Assembly (NCBI GenBank): GCA_907165065.1
Contig: OU015528.1
Location: forward strand, 47,483,515 to 47,547,514
Source of the DNA: Caprimulgus europaeus
Taxonomy: Eukaryota > Chordata > Aves > Caprimulgiformes > Caprimulgidae
DNA: 64,000 nt
Direction: 5' to 3'
Notes under the pieces: generated by a model
What the model saw: the letters and a program-made list of their open reading frames with translations, nothing else
Databases searched by the model: none
Told to the model about the DNA's origin: nothing
Program-made: the position numbers and the translations under genes
Part shown: positions 1 to 12,600 of the stretch, piece by piece
How the letters are laid out: each line of letters starts with the position of its first letter
How positions within the stretch are numbered: position 1 is the first letter of the stretch

Positions 1-592
1 AAGTAATCACAGAAGGAATGGTCACAAAATACTATATGGAGGGAAGCACAAGAAGTAAAAGACAGATGTAAGAATGGTGGTTAAGAAGATAATGAACCTG
101 AAACCTGACACCTGAACATCAAATAAGAGTAGAGCAAAGCTGACAGTAAGGTGTGTGTGATATGTAGCATATCAGTAAGAGGGAGAAACAGGATAAATGA
201 GCGTAGAGTAGATATTATGAAAGGCAAGAAGGGGTACATTTTTCACTGTGGTTGGTACATAAGGCATTAAAAGAGATAAATGCTTTCAGATGGTTTTATT
301 CATGCAGAAAATTACATGAACCTCTGCAAGATGGATTCTGTGCAGTTGTGAATAAAAAGGAAAATAATTCAAATTGTCTCACAGATATCTTGATTGTGAT
401 ACATGTGTTTCTTTTGACTGCCCTGAAGTAATACAGTTATACTGTAGTTCAAGCAAGGCTAATTTCCCCTGATAGGAAAATAGCCTTTGACTTGATGTCT
501 CAATTATATATATTTTGGTTTGTATCATTTATTTTCTGGTTCTTGGGGAGGATATTTATGGTTTTGTTTGTTTTCATCTTCTTCCCATTTAG
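1..592 (+). other. ATF7IP: ATF7IP intron, partial
   Basis: AT-rich intron sequence leading to the acceptor at 591-592. No repeat or gene is recognisable. Confidence 0.8.
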
Positions 593-658
593 GCTAAAAT
601 TGCTAGATTGACAAAGCGGTTTGGAGCAGCCAGGGAGGACTTGAAGAAAAGACAGGAA
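593..658 (+). CDS. ATF7IP: ATF7IP exon: end of coiled coil
   Basis: This 66-bp exon is phase 0 at both ends. The acceptor is cccatttag and the donor gtaaga. It encodes the basic helical segment [19 protein letters not shown], close to the human SETDB1-binding coiled-coil region. It is the first ATF7IP exon visible here. Confidence 0.93.
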
Positions 659-3600
659 GTAAGAACTAGATTTGTTATATTTGTTTTTCTGAATTGGACT
701 AAACCTTGTATTGAAAAATAAAAAGATGTGACCTGGTTGTTTGATGGCATTGACAAAGTAGGTTTGTCTTGTTTTGGTTAAAGGCAGTAATATGAAAGAA
801 TAGCCTTTTTAACATCTGTTATGTAATTCCTATTTGTACAGAAGGGTCTTTAGGCATTATTAGTATGAAAGCACCTTGAACTGTGTGTCAGTAAATCTCA
901 TTTACTTCAATATGAAAAGTATAGAATAAGTAAGTAAATCCCAGTATCTTGATTTTGGGGGTGAAGGCAGGAGAGGACAGGAATGGATACAATAGTATCT
1001 CTCTGTGTCTAGAATTAGTATTTTGTCTTAGTTACTATGAAGAAATGGAAGCTAAAAGTCCGCAAAGGTTCAAGAAGAAATTTTGATTGTCATGCTATCA
1101 AAACCTGAAGGCCAAGAGGCTTATAGAAAGGGAGGATGTAGGAGAGGGAGGCAGGTAGGACCAGTAAGGTTTTGGGGGGTTGTAAAACACGTCCAGTTCT
1201 CCTGCAGTGTTGGGCCAGGTGGTGTATATCTCACACAGAAATGAACGAGTATGAAATACAGTGAAAGCATAAGCTTGCAAGCTGACTTACGGTTGTTTTA
1301 TTATGGCTTTTCTCCTTTTTTAGAATTCACCAAATGCACCTCAATCTCCAGGGAAAGCAGCAAGTGACACTACAAACACTAACAGTGCAGCATGTCGGTA
1401 AGGAAAAACCACATTGCTGTGACTGTGTTAAAATTTACAGTAAGATACTTGAGATACAAGGAGTATCCATTACATTAGGTGTTTTCGTTTTTTAATGAAA
1501 GCGCTCTTCCTTTTCCCTTCATTGCTCACTGGATTTTTTTTCACAGAAGTCATAAATGGACAATATTGAATCCATTCTTATGTAAACTGTGATGAGTGTT
1601 GTTTCAGTAGTTAAAAAAATAATGAATAAAAATGGAAGTTTAATTTCAAGGAAGGGAAAACTTTCATGGTGAAAGGCAAACTGGGTGCAAGCACTTGAAA
1701 ATTTACAAATAATTGTGCAATATTTTTTTTAGTAGGGGAATATACAAAGTTAATTTGCATGGAGGGGCAGATGATAAATGGGTTTAGAAAGTCTCAGTTA
1801 AAAGAACAGCTGTAAAATAAGGGGTTTTTTCATCATTGTGTCATTGATAATTATACCTGGTGTGGCTCATTGAGAAACACTAACTGAAACTTCATTCCAT
1901 AGAAATGCTGGCACAGTAAGGCAGATGCTAGAGTCAAAGAGGAATGTAGGAGAGAGCACACCAGCGACTTTTCAAGCCCCTGTGACTGCAGGTAAGAAAC
2001 TGCCTGTGAACTATTAACACACTTCTTAGAAGTTTTATTTTTTTCCATTAAATAAGTAACTAAACAGAGCAAAACTGAGGTTTACAACTTTTTTTTTTTT
2101 TCTGACGTCAAAAATCATTATTTTTAGCTCCCTACCACATTCCCAGTTTGTATTTGTGTAGTATGCTTACCAGGTAGGGGAAAAAATAACACTGATTTGG
2201 CCAGCCAGAACATGGGGGTAAATTGGATGCTTCAGCAGAATGCATGCTGGGTGTGGCAGCAAAATTTGCAGTGTCTCAGCTGCCAAGAGGTGAAATATAT
2301 GGCACACAGGCCATATCATGCTGATGTCTTCCCCTCAAACTGATGGCTGCTAAAGGAAGTTGTAAGCCCCATTTCTTAAGGGAATCATGTTGAAAAATTT
2401 AATTCCTAGATTAGAATTTTATAGGGAATGTAGAATCCAAACCACCATTAATTACATTCATTGTTGTCACACTGTCCTTGGTTTTAAAATAGTTTACCTG
2501 ATATTAAGTGCTGAATCTCTCTTCCACAGAACCATCTCGTAGTAGGCATTTACTGGCTCTCTGTGGCACATCTAAGGCTCCTGATCTTTAGATTTAATCT
2601 TTAAGCAAGTATCTTCTGTGACACATTAATCCTTGGTTTCACTAGAACTTTCTGGATACAAGGTCTTACCTATTCTGACTTAGTTTTTCTTTTCTTGTGT
2701 TTTCTGGAGGACCAGTTATTATACTGTTTCTGAAACTAATGTTTAAAATGCTCTATTTCATGCATTTTCAACAGTTAAATCTTGGAGCTTTCTTCAAGCC
2801 TGTTTATGTCTTAGTTCTTTGTATATTTTAACTTTGACATTTGTATATAGTTCTTTCAAACAGAAATACAGAATTGACCATATCTTTAACTAGGCCATTG
2901 AATATCAGTTCACAACAGAACAAGAGTATCTATAGTGTTTCTTTGCAAAAAGTTCATCATATACCACATGTTTCACAGAATCATACAATGGTTTTGGTTC
3001 AAAGGGAACTTTAAAGATCATCTAGTACAATCCCTCTGCAATGGGCCAGGACATCTTTAACTGGGTCTGGAACTAGGTTGCTTGAAGCCCCATCCAGCCT
3101 AACTTTGAACACTTACAATGTTAGGGCATTCATAACTTCTATGGACAGCCTGTTCCAGTGTCTCGCCACACTCATCATAAATTGTTTCTGATTGTTGTGT
3201 TGGAGTGAAACTTCACACTTGGTTCAAATACTTTTTTTTTTTTTTTTTCTGTGTAGTGCCAGCTTCCAGTCTTGCTGCTCCTCCAGCAGTTGTCAGTGGA
3301 CATACTAAGCCTCAGACTCCAGTGACCTCCACCAGCAATTTGACAACAACAGTTCTTTCCACAGCTAACACAGCTACAGTTGTAGGCACTAACCAAGTGC
3401 TCAGCGGCAGCACTCAGTCAGTGTCTGTCTCATTGCAGTCTTTGCCAGTAATCTTGCACGTACCTGTTGCGGTGTCATCCCAGCCTCAGCTCCTGCAAGG
3501 CCACACGGGGACTTTGGTTGCTAACCAGCAGTCGGGCAACGTTGAATTTATATCTGTACAAAGCCCATCTGCAGTTGGTAGCGTTACCAAAACGACAGTG

Positions 3601-6600
3601 TCTTTGGCATCAACTAACCCAACTAAACCAAATCACAGCCCATCTGTGCCCAGTCCTGGAATTCAAAGGAACTCTCCTGCCAGTGCTGGGTCAGTAGGCG
3701 CAACGTTGGCAGTACAGGCTGTTTCTGCTGCACATCCTGTTACCCAGGCCACAAGGACTTTGCCCACAGTGGGTGCGTCAGGACTTTATAATGCTACCAG
3801 CAGTCGAACCCCCATACAGATGAAGATTCCCCTCTCTGCGTTTAGTAGTACAGCTTCTATTGAACCACCCAGCATTACAGCACCCAGAGTTGGTAAGTTA
3901 TGCTTGAATGTTGACACTAGGAGAGGAAACTAGCTGTCAAAGAGAAACACAAAACTCCACTCCTGTGGAAATTTGTTTGTTAGTGTATTTTACAGAGATA
4001 CCTCTTTTGGGTTGCCTTTCTGCTGAAATTGTCAAGCTCAAAATCATCTCTGTCATAGATGTGTTTCAGCTGTTGTTGAAAATCATCTCTCTTTAAAAGA
4101 AGTCAGCAGTGTGGCTCTGTAAGCTTTGTTTTATTTAGAACTTGATTTATATCATTTCTAGCATGGAATCAGAATATCCTTTTCATCATTAAGAACTTGG
4201 TATTTGTTTTTAATACAGCTTCTCAAAATAATCTGTCTACCTTTGTAAGCAAAGACATACTTAAAGGAAAGTATAATCTTTAACTTAATTTTCACAATAT
4301 TTAAAAGTAAACAAAATGGGGAAAAAATGCAACTGAATACTAATCTAGTTTCAAAGAAGTACATTTGTTGTATTTAAAAAAAAAAAAAAGGTCTCCAAAT
4401 ACAATGAATGTTCAAATACAGTATCTAGATTAACTATTTTAAAATACTTTCTCTGCATCTTTGGCCATGCCATGATGGTTCTCTGCAGTTCTGATTTTAT
4501 GTATCTTGAAATTTTTTTCTAAGAGGTCCTCAAGATCTCTAAGTGAGTTGGAATTATAACAAGTTTCTCATTGGCACAATATAATGTTAAAATGAACTCA
4601 AGTAGAGTTGACATTGGAAGTAGTTTTATTTCATTCCTCATCTCTAAGTTACCTATGTTAAAATAAGTCTTCCATAGAGTTGGACAGTTATATGCTTTGT
4701 ATTGATTTTTAGCTCTAAAGCTAATATAAAGATTTAATACAATATAAAAAGGGTTGTGACAAATCAGGCACAGTGACCAAGGGGAAGGGTCTGTGTGTCC
4801 AAAAATGTCTCATTTTCTTCAGTTCATGTAGGCTTAGTGTATACCCTAGTACTTCTCTCACCAGAATTGAAACACTGCTTTGGGTCAGCACTGTTGCTCT
4901 GGTTAAAATGAAAAGGAGGGAGAAGGGAGAAGAGGAGTTTGTTTACATCAAATATTCAAGCAAGTTTTTGTTTAAGTTGCTAGTGTAGATACATATTTGG
5001 CTGAGCTAATAAAGATACTCAGTTTCCCTGCACCTCAGTTATGTATTTTGCAGTCTGCTTAACCATCCACTATTCAGTCAAATTTTTTGTACAAAAATGT
5101 TGAATATTTGTAATTTTTTTCAGTTTAATATCTTATCAGTTTATATGCAGAGGCAGGATAATAATACACTGTCAGACTTTCAGGGAAGGAAATATGTATT
5201 GCTTCTATGCTGGAAAGTGCCATTTTGTTCTTATATGCCTTTTGTTCTCTTTGAAAAATCGTAGTAATTAAGCTTGAATAATTAAAATTGAAAATTAGGG
5301 CTGAAAAATGTTAAATGTGCCACATACTGAATGTTTAGTATCAAACGATTTTGAATATTGCCTCCAAATTTGTATAGTGGATAGCAGTATTTAGTACTGA
5401 TTAGATATTCCAAATGAACAATTTCTTGACCCTTCAGAAAACCAGACAAGCAAGCCACCAACAGATACTTCGGCAAACAAGCGAACTGCTGAGGGAACAG
5501 CACAGGTAGGTTGTTGATTATGTTTCTATATAAAATTCTAAAGTTACAATCCACAGGAGTTCTTTACCTTTATTGCTCATAATGAAAAAAAAATCAGTTT
5601 CTTTTTTGTGCCATCCTTTCTAGTTTCTGTCCATTGGTATTTTTCTTCTTCTTACATGGAGCATGAGCTTCTGATTGTCTTTTCAGAAGTTTTCTGATGG
5701 TGTTTGTGTAAGTAGGTGAGTTAGTAATTCAGGAGCACACCAAAAACATGTCTGATACAACAGAGCTAACATACGAAAGAGAACTCTGCCCGGTTTTTGT
5801 CTAAAGGGCTTGAACTTAAAGCTACAAATATTTTGTAAATTATTGCAGCACTCATTTTCACACTAATCCAGAAGCTAATAAGAACTGAGGTTCTAATACT
5901 TCATTGCCATATGTCATAGGTGGGGGGGCGGAAGGAAAATAAACTTTCTTCAGGAATTACTACTTCATGGTAAAGGAGAACTTGCAGTACTTCTGGGTTC
6001 CTTGTCTAAGATTTGTTGAACTTGCTTTGAAATTTCGAGGTTGACATTAAGGTATTTAAAATATTCATAATTAATTTTATTTCTGCATACAGATATTTTA
6101 CAAAGCATCTCATACTTACATTGCTGTTAGCTGGAAATTATTTTATTAAGGGGAATAAAATTATTCTAGCCAAAATTTCCACATTCAGTAGTGGTTAAAT
6201 AGTGGATTTACAGTTAAATCTGAGTTGTATTTCAAAGCAAGAAGAAAATATACTGGACAAGATTCTGTTTTTTGTCTGTCGCAGGAATAGTCTGGCAAAG
6301 ATAACCAGTATTATAGAGATCAACTGTGCCTCACTCTACCTTTTTATTAAGGCATTTCCTAAAGAATGGTTGTTTGGAACTTCATTTTTCAAAGATACCT
6401 GTGGATTATAGCTATTAAAACATTTGTCAGTACTTGACATGTAGGAAATTCAGTGCCAGAATGGATGACAGATGTACGTTTAAGATTTCTTTTTCAATAT
6501 AAGATGCATATTTTGGAATTCTCCAGTGGAGCCTGAAACCCGGAAAAGATTTTGGAAAAATAGATTGTGTGTGACAGTGGTATTTAGCAATGGAAGGTGA

Positions 6601-9600
6601 GCGAGGAGGGAGATAAAAGACACGTGACGCTTTCCGGTTTTCAGTCTTCAGTTATATTGTATGTTTCTGTTTGCTTCCAGTCATATCAGTTAAAGCATGT
6701 GTAATGCCATGGTTAATAAAGAAGGACCTGATGCATTTTAATTCGCTAGTGAGGTATGGAATTGACATGCCATATTTGAAAAAAACAGTTAATGCCACCT
6801 GCTTTTTGTTATGTAAAATCCAAAATATTATGTATTACTCAGCACTTCACAGCTCTCAGAACAAAAAGTAGTTCACTGTGTGCCGTATACCTGTGGCATA
6901 TTTGATGGTACAACTTTGATCAATTGTTTCAAAAAGCAGTTGAAACAGGAAGAGACTTCATCAGAAAATAACGAAGCGATAGAAGCAGCACAGACGAATT
7001 TTAACTTCCCCGAGGATGTCCTCTTTGGCTTGGAGGAAGAGGAAGAGGATGCTAAGAGCATCAAAAACACCCACAAGCAGACTGGCTGGGCAGCTAACGT
7101 ATTAAAACAATGGCTGGTCAAAAATGGCAAGGATCCTAGCTTTGAATTGGTCCCAGTAAGTGAACTCAATGATATATTAAGAGAGTTTTATTACACAATA
7201 AGGAATCATGATGGAAATACCTACAGTGTGGCAAGCTACAAGTCAATGCGTGCTGGCTTAAACCGGCATCTCAAAATGCCACCTTTTAATCGCCAGATTT
7301 GCTTAATGAAGGACAAAGAGTTTGCTAGTGCAAACATGGTCTTTGTGAGTATGCTGAAGATGCTGCGTTTGCAGGGAAAGGATGAGATTCGCCACCATCC
7401 TCCCATAGATGCTGAGGACTTGCGTAAGATTAAACAGTCTGGTTTGCTGGGATTGCACAGTCCGCTGGCACTCGTCTACAAGGTGTGGTTTGATTTGCAG
7501 TTGCATTTTGCCAAACGAGGGAGGGAAATTTTAAGAGATCTGGCTCCAGATGCTTTTGTTATCGAGAAGGACAAGAGTGGGCGTCAATATGCTATGTTTA
7601 GGTGTCCTGGCAAAGGAAAAAATGGAGAAGATCCCGATAAAATGTATGATATGCCAGGGGACCCAAACTGTCCTGTTTTTTCCTTGGAGCTTTATTTGTC
7701 GAAGTTGCCTCCAGAGCCCCCTGCCTTTTACCTGCATCCTTTAAAGCTAACGTCAGAGCAAATGCAAGAACAGCCTGTCTGGTACAAAAGAGAACCAATG
7801 GGTGTGAACTACTTGGGTACCATGATGCCCAGGATCAGTGTTGCAGCCAGGCTCTCTCAGCGATATACCAATCTTTCTCTCCGAACTACCACCTTCCAGC
7901 CACTGTGTGAAGCAGGACTGGGGCCTAGAGAAATAATGGCAGTGGCAGGCCACCACGCAGAGTCTGCTGTTAGACACTGCCGGGGACCTGCAGAAGTTCA
8001 CTACAGGGCTTGGACAGATATAACGGATAATAAAGCCTCCAGTTACCCAGACAGCAAGATCCCAAATGAAGTTATGAAAGAATCACTATCTGGTGCCTCC
8101 ACCTCTTGTATAAACCGTGTTGTTCTTGAACAAAGCAAACGTTTATTCCCTAAGAAATCTGTGGTGCCGCCTAACGCTAATTCTGTGATTTTAGTCCCTG
8201 AGGGACACCCAGCTCTGAATTCCAAAAGCCCTGTCCTGTTGAGCCCTGTCCTGTTGAACCAGAGTTCATCCAAGGTGTTTCTCCCTAAGAACATGGCCAG
8301 GGGGAACCTAACTGCTAGTCCTCTTCAAGGCTGTTGTAATGAACCTGTCCTTATAAAGTGTGTGATAAAACAAGAACCAATGACTTGATGCTTCTGTAAT
8401 GGAACTGATTTCAAATGAAGTGCTAAAATGGAAAAATTATCAGATTTGGTTTTTCACTGGTCTACTAAGGAAATATCTTACAGTCTAGTTCAGCAAGAAG
8501 TATCCTGTTCACACTTCTGAAGTGAGCTACGGAACAGAAACTTAAACAGAGCAGGGCCTGGAGTTTGTATGACTTTCTGTGGCAGCTGGGACTAAGTGGC
8601 TGAGCAGAGCTTTTTTTTAGAAGGAGGGAGATACTGATTTCCACTTAGCTGAAGAGCTATGCTTTCTTCACTAAGTGCATGGCTTTTATATTTTGTGAAG
8701 AGTGTATTTATTATACCATTTTGTGCCTGCTGGCACTAATGTAGCATCTTACAAATCAAATATTTGATTACTGAAGAGCACAGAGAAAGTAGAAGCTGAA
8801 TGAAATAGACACAGAAACACTACATATATATACATATGCATGAAAACACCTGGAATTGCTCGACCACTGTCACCCTCTCTGTTCAAATTGTTGTCAGATC
8901 TACCAAAAGGTTGTGCCTTTTTTTTTTAAACATTCTTCTAAATTTATTTTCTATGTGAGCTTCAGATGTGTATTGCAGGTCTTTCTTTTTCCTATTTAAT
9001 ATTTCTGGCTAAAATTTCAGTCATTCTGTTCTTTAAAGGCACTGTTTGATACAAATTATATTAAAATCGGGATCTCTTCAGTTATGCATAAAATAGGGGA
9101 AAAAGCTCTCAAAAGAGTGGAGAACAAGTTTGTTGCTTAAATGGCAGGTAATTACAGTTGAAGTGTTGTCTCCATATGTGCTTATCTTGTGAGAGGTTTT
9201 TTGTATTTCCTCTCACCTACCCGTTCCATTACATTTCACGTTGTCTTTGCAGTATAGTCAGTGTAGTCTTCCTAAGTATAGTAGAAGTCATATGAAGCCT
9301 ATCCTGTTCTTCCCCACCAAACCCTATGCAAATAATATTTTTGGTTTTAACTTTAGGTTAATTCACTGTAGTAAGCTGATCCTATAATTACATTTTCCAT
9401 AGGAGATTTTTACAGGTTAGAAATTCTCAGGATGGTGGATGTGAATTTTGTCAGAGAAATGAAACTGTAGTTTAAAAGACTCTTTAATGAAGAAAAATTA
9501 CAAATTAGGAAGGCTAGTCATAATTAATTTTTAATGAATTACACTTGAGAGTGTAAGTCATGATTTGTCTGCTATTCTATGCTATGATTTTCGTCAGAGA

Positions 9601-12600
9601 TTCTGACCAATCGAGAGATCTTCCTGTAAATAAAAATGGAAAACTGGTCATCAAATCACAAATTATGGTAGGTCTACTTTGGAAGAAGAAACAGTGTAGC
9701 ATTTAAAACTGTTACCCACTGTATTAACGGAATGAAATAAGAATGGCTTCATCCTTTTGAAATGCATGTGTATATGTGTGTACACATATGCGCCCACACA
9801 CAGAGATTTTATCACACTAAGGACTTCACTGGAAGTGTTTATGTTGCTCAGCAGCGGACAAAATAGAGAAAAATCCTAGCTGGAGGGCGGGGGGGAAAGT
9901 GACCATGATAAACGTAATGCTGTGGAGAACTTCCTTGCTGAGGAATGCTTTCAAATACTCAATAAGATTTATCAGTTTGTAACAGTCTGAACAGAGGACT
10001 TGACGCCTGAACTTTGGAGCTTTTATCTTGGATGATAACATTTACCTTTGGCCTTGGGTAGGTTTTTCATACTTAACTGCATCAATTTTCCAAAGGGTAA
10101 GACCAGCACAGTGTGTTCCATTTTCTGATGGGTTATGTTAAAGATTAGAAGGTTTTGAAAGTGCTATATTCATCTTAGGTGTTGTGTATACAGTCACTTT
10201 TATTTGCTGCTGTTATAACTGACAACATCAGTGACTAGAGGAAGGAAATAATGGATCCAGGATTTTCACTTTTGTCAAGCCTAGAGTAAATCAAATGGCA
10301 ATAGTAAAGAAAGTAATCCTTTCTAAGGGCTACAAAGAAGAAAAATTGAAGGGCAAACAGTTCTCAAAATATAGAACTGTGCAGTAACTTATTCTAGGGT
10401 CTTTTAGAGTAAGATTTCCAAATTTTAGGGATTCACAGAATTCATAACTCCACCAGACTAGCAAATTTATTTTCTTGTTTGAAAAGATTTATTCTAAACT
10501 TTCACAAAGATGGGTATGTATTATTCTTTCCCCCAAAAAAATATTCCTGTCTTTGTCTGAGGTAGTTGCTTGTTCCAGCCTACTGGCATTGAACACTTAT
10601 CTGCAGACACAAGAAAAGTGTGTTGCCCAGACATTATTCATTTTTGTTCCCTTTTGCTGCATACTGTGGTCATACTGACCACATGCCCTGCTCTGATTCT
10701 GACTGCATCTAGGTAACTTGCTGTAACAGCATATTGCTGATTGTTTCAGTCCTTAATACAAATCTAGTTGTTGATTTAAATTAAAAAAGGAACTCTTTTG
10801 GCCAATCTGGGCATGTCTCTGATTCTTTTTCATTATCATTTGGCTTATAACTTGGCTTCCACTCTGTTGACTCATAATTGGATATTTTTGCTTCTCATTT
10901 GTTTAATTCTGTTGGCACCAACTTTACTACCTTTCAGTTTGAACCTGATACTTCAAAGCTACTGACTGCAGTATTACTAGCTTTTTATTTTTGTATGTGA
11001 TAATTTTTTAGTTGTTGTTTTTGTTTGTTTTTGGTTTTGTTTTTGTTTTTTTTTTTAATGAGAAGAAACATTTCTGGTTTAGGCTGGAAGTATTATTATT
11101 CCACAAGACTGGAGTTGGTGTTCACTAAGCTTTCCACTAATATTTGAATTAATTCTTGTTAACAGAACATACTTCTAACCTTCCAGAACTGAAAAAGCTT
11201 TCCCCTGTTACCCCCCTCACCCTAAGTGTTAAATGAGTCTTTCCTACATGTATTTCCTTTCTAGAAAAGCTAAAGTCAGCTTTGGCGATGTATACAGTAA
11301 TATGGGGAGCAGGGGGTCTTTCCCCCTTTTTTTTTCTATTTTCTTTTCTTTTAACTGTGAGATAAAATTTCTAGTCAGTCCTGTTCATTGCAGTACAGGT
11401 TATGCTATGTGAACATCATGACTTCTATCAAAATGCACATGACTTAGACTCCTCATTGGCAGTATCAGCAGAGAACCTCAGGAGGATAATTGAGTCCCCT
11501 TCCCTTTTTTCCTTTTTTCTTTTTTTAATTTTTCTTTTCCCTTTTTTCCCTTCCCTCCCCTACCCCTCTCCTTTCCCCCCCACCTCTCTCCCCAGGTCAG
11601 GTGAATAGTCTTTTCTTCCCTGTTCCCCATTCCAGGTGCACCTTATCCTCTACAGAGTAAATCTTTTTTTCAATCTAAATTTTATCTATGCATTTCTCCT
11701 TTTCAGCCAATATTGAGGGTTTTTTTTAAAAAATCCACCACTGTCCTATCCATTTCTCATTGTTTCTGACATGCCTTGATTTGTTTGTTTGAACTACAGT
11801 TTAGCTTAAGCTATTTTGATGACTCTTGGAAATTCATCTGTTAAAATGTTAATAAAGTATATTTATAACTCCTATCCCTTTAATTTGCAATGTGTAATAA
11901 ACTTTGTGAATGTCTGTTGGGAAACAGTGTCAGCAAAGTGGCTGTGTCAGCTTACAGTTTGTAAGCAGCTATTAATTCTATATTGTTGGAGCATTATTGA
12001 TGAATATGTTTCCTTGCATTTCATGGTTTTGTCACTGAAAATAAACATGCATAATTATATATGTAAAATGGCATACTGGATTTTTGTCTCTGACCCTGGG
12101 GTTATGTTTCTGCTGTCTATAATGCACCTAGCTCTCATCTGTGAGGTGGAACCTTTACCTGAGACTAATTAGAAATCTAAATTATAGAGATGTTAGCAGG
12201 AGGGCAGGTTAAAAGTCATACAAGAATGGATTCGCTTGAATTTTGTTCCTTACAAGAGCCACCCAATCCAGCTGCTTGACATCCTGTTGAGAATTGTACA
12301 GGTGATTTTTTTAAAACTGATTTTTTGAAGTGATTTGTCTTTCCATGAAACCGTATCTGTGTTACCTAAACCTCTCTCAGTTCCTGAGAGCAGCTTTCAA
12401 TAAGTAAATATACTTGTGTTTTGTAGGCTCAAATTTGTCATTTTGGGACAAAAAATTGAGAGGAATATTAAGACAATCTAACTGATTATGTCATTACACC
12501 AGACATGGGTGACAGCTTTTAAAAGCTGCATTAAACTAATCTGAAAACAACATAAATAAAATGTATTCACTGATTAATATGATGATTTTCCGTTATCCAA

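Noticed and set aside
6880-8388. An active, mobile Crypton element
   Set aside because: The nucleophile tyrosine and HxxR histidine are missing, and no second copy or element boundary is visible. It fits a domesticated domain better.
11816-12172. 118-codon plus-strand frame
   Set aside because: No recognisable domain; composition as expected from AT-rich intron sequence.
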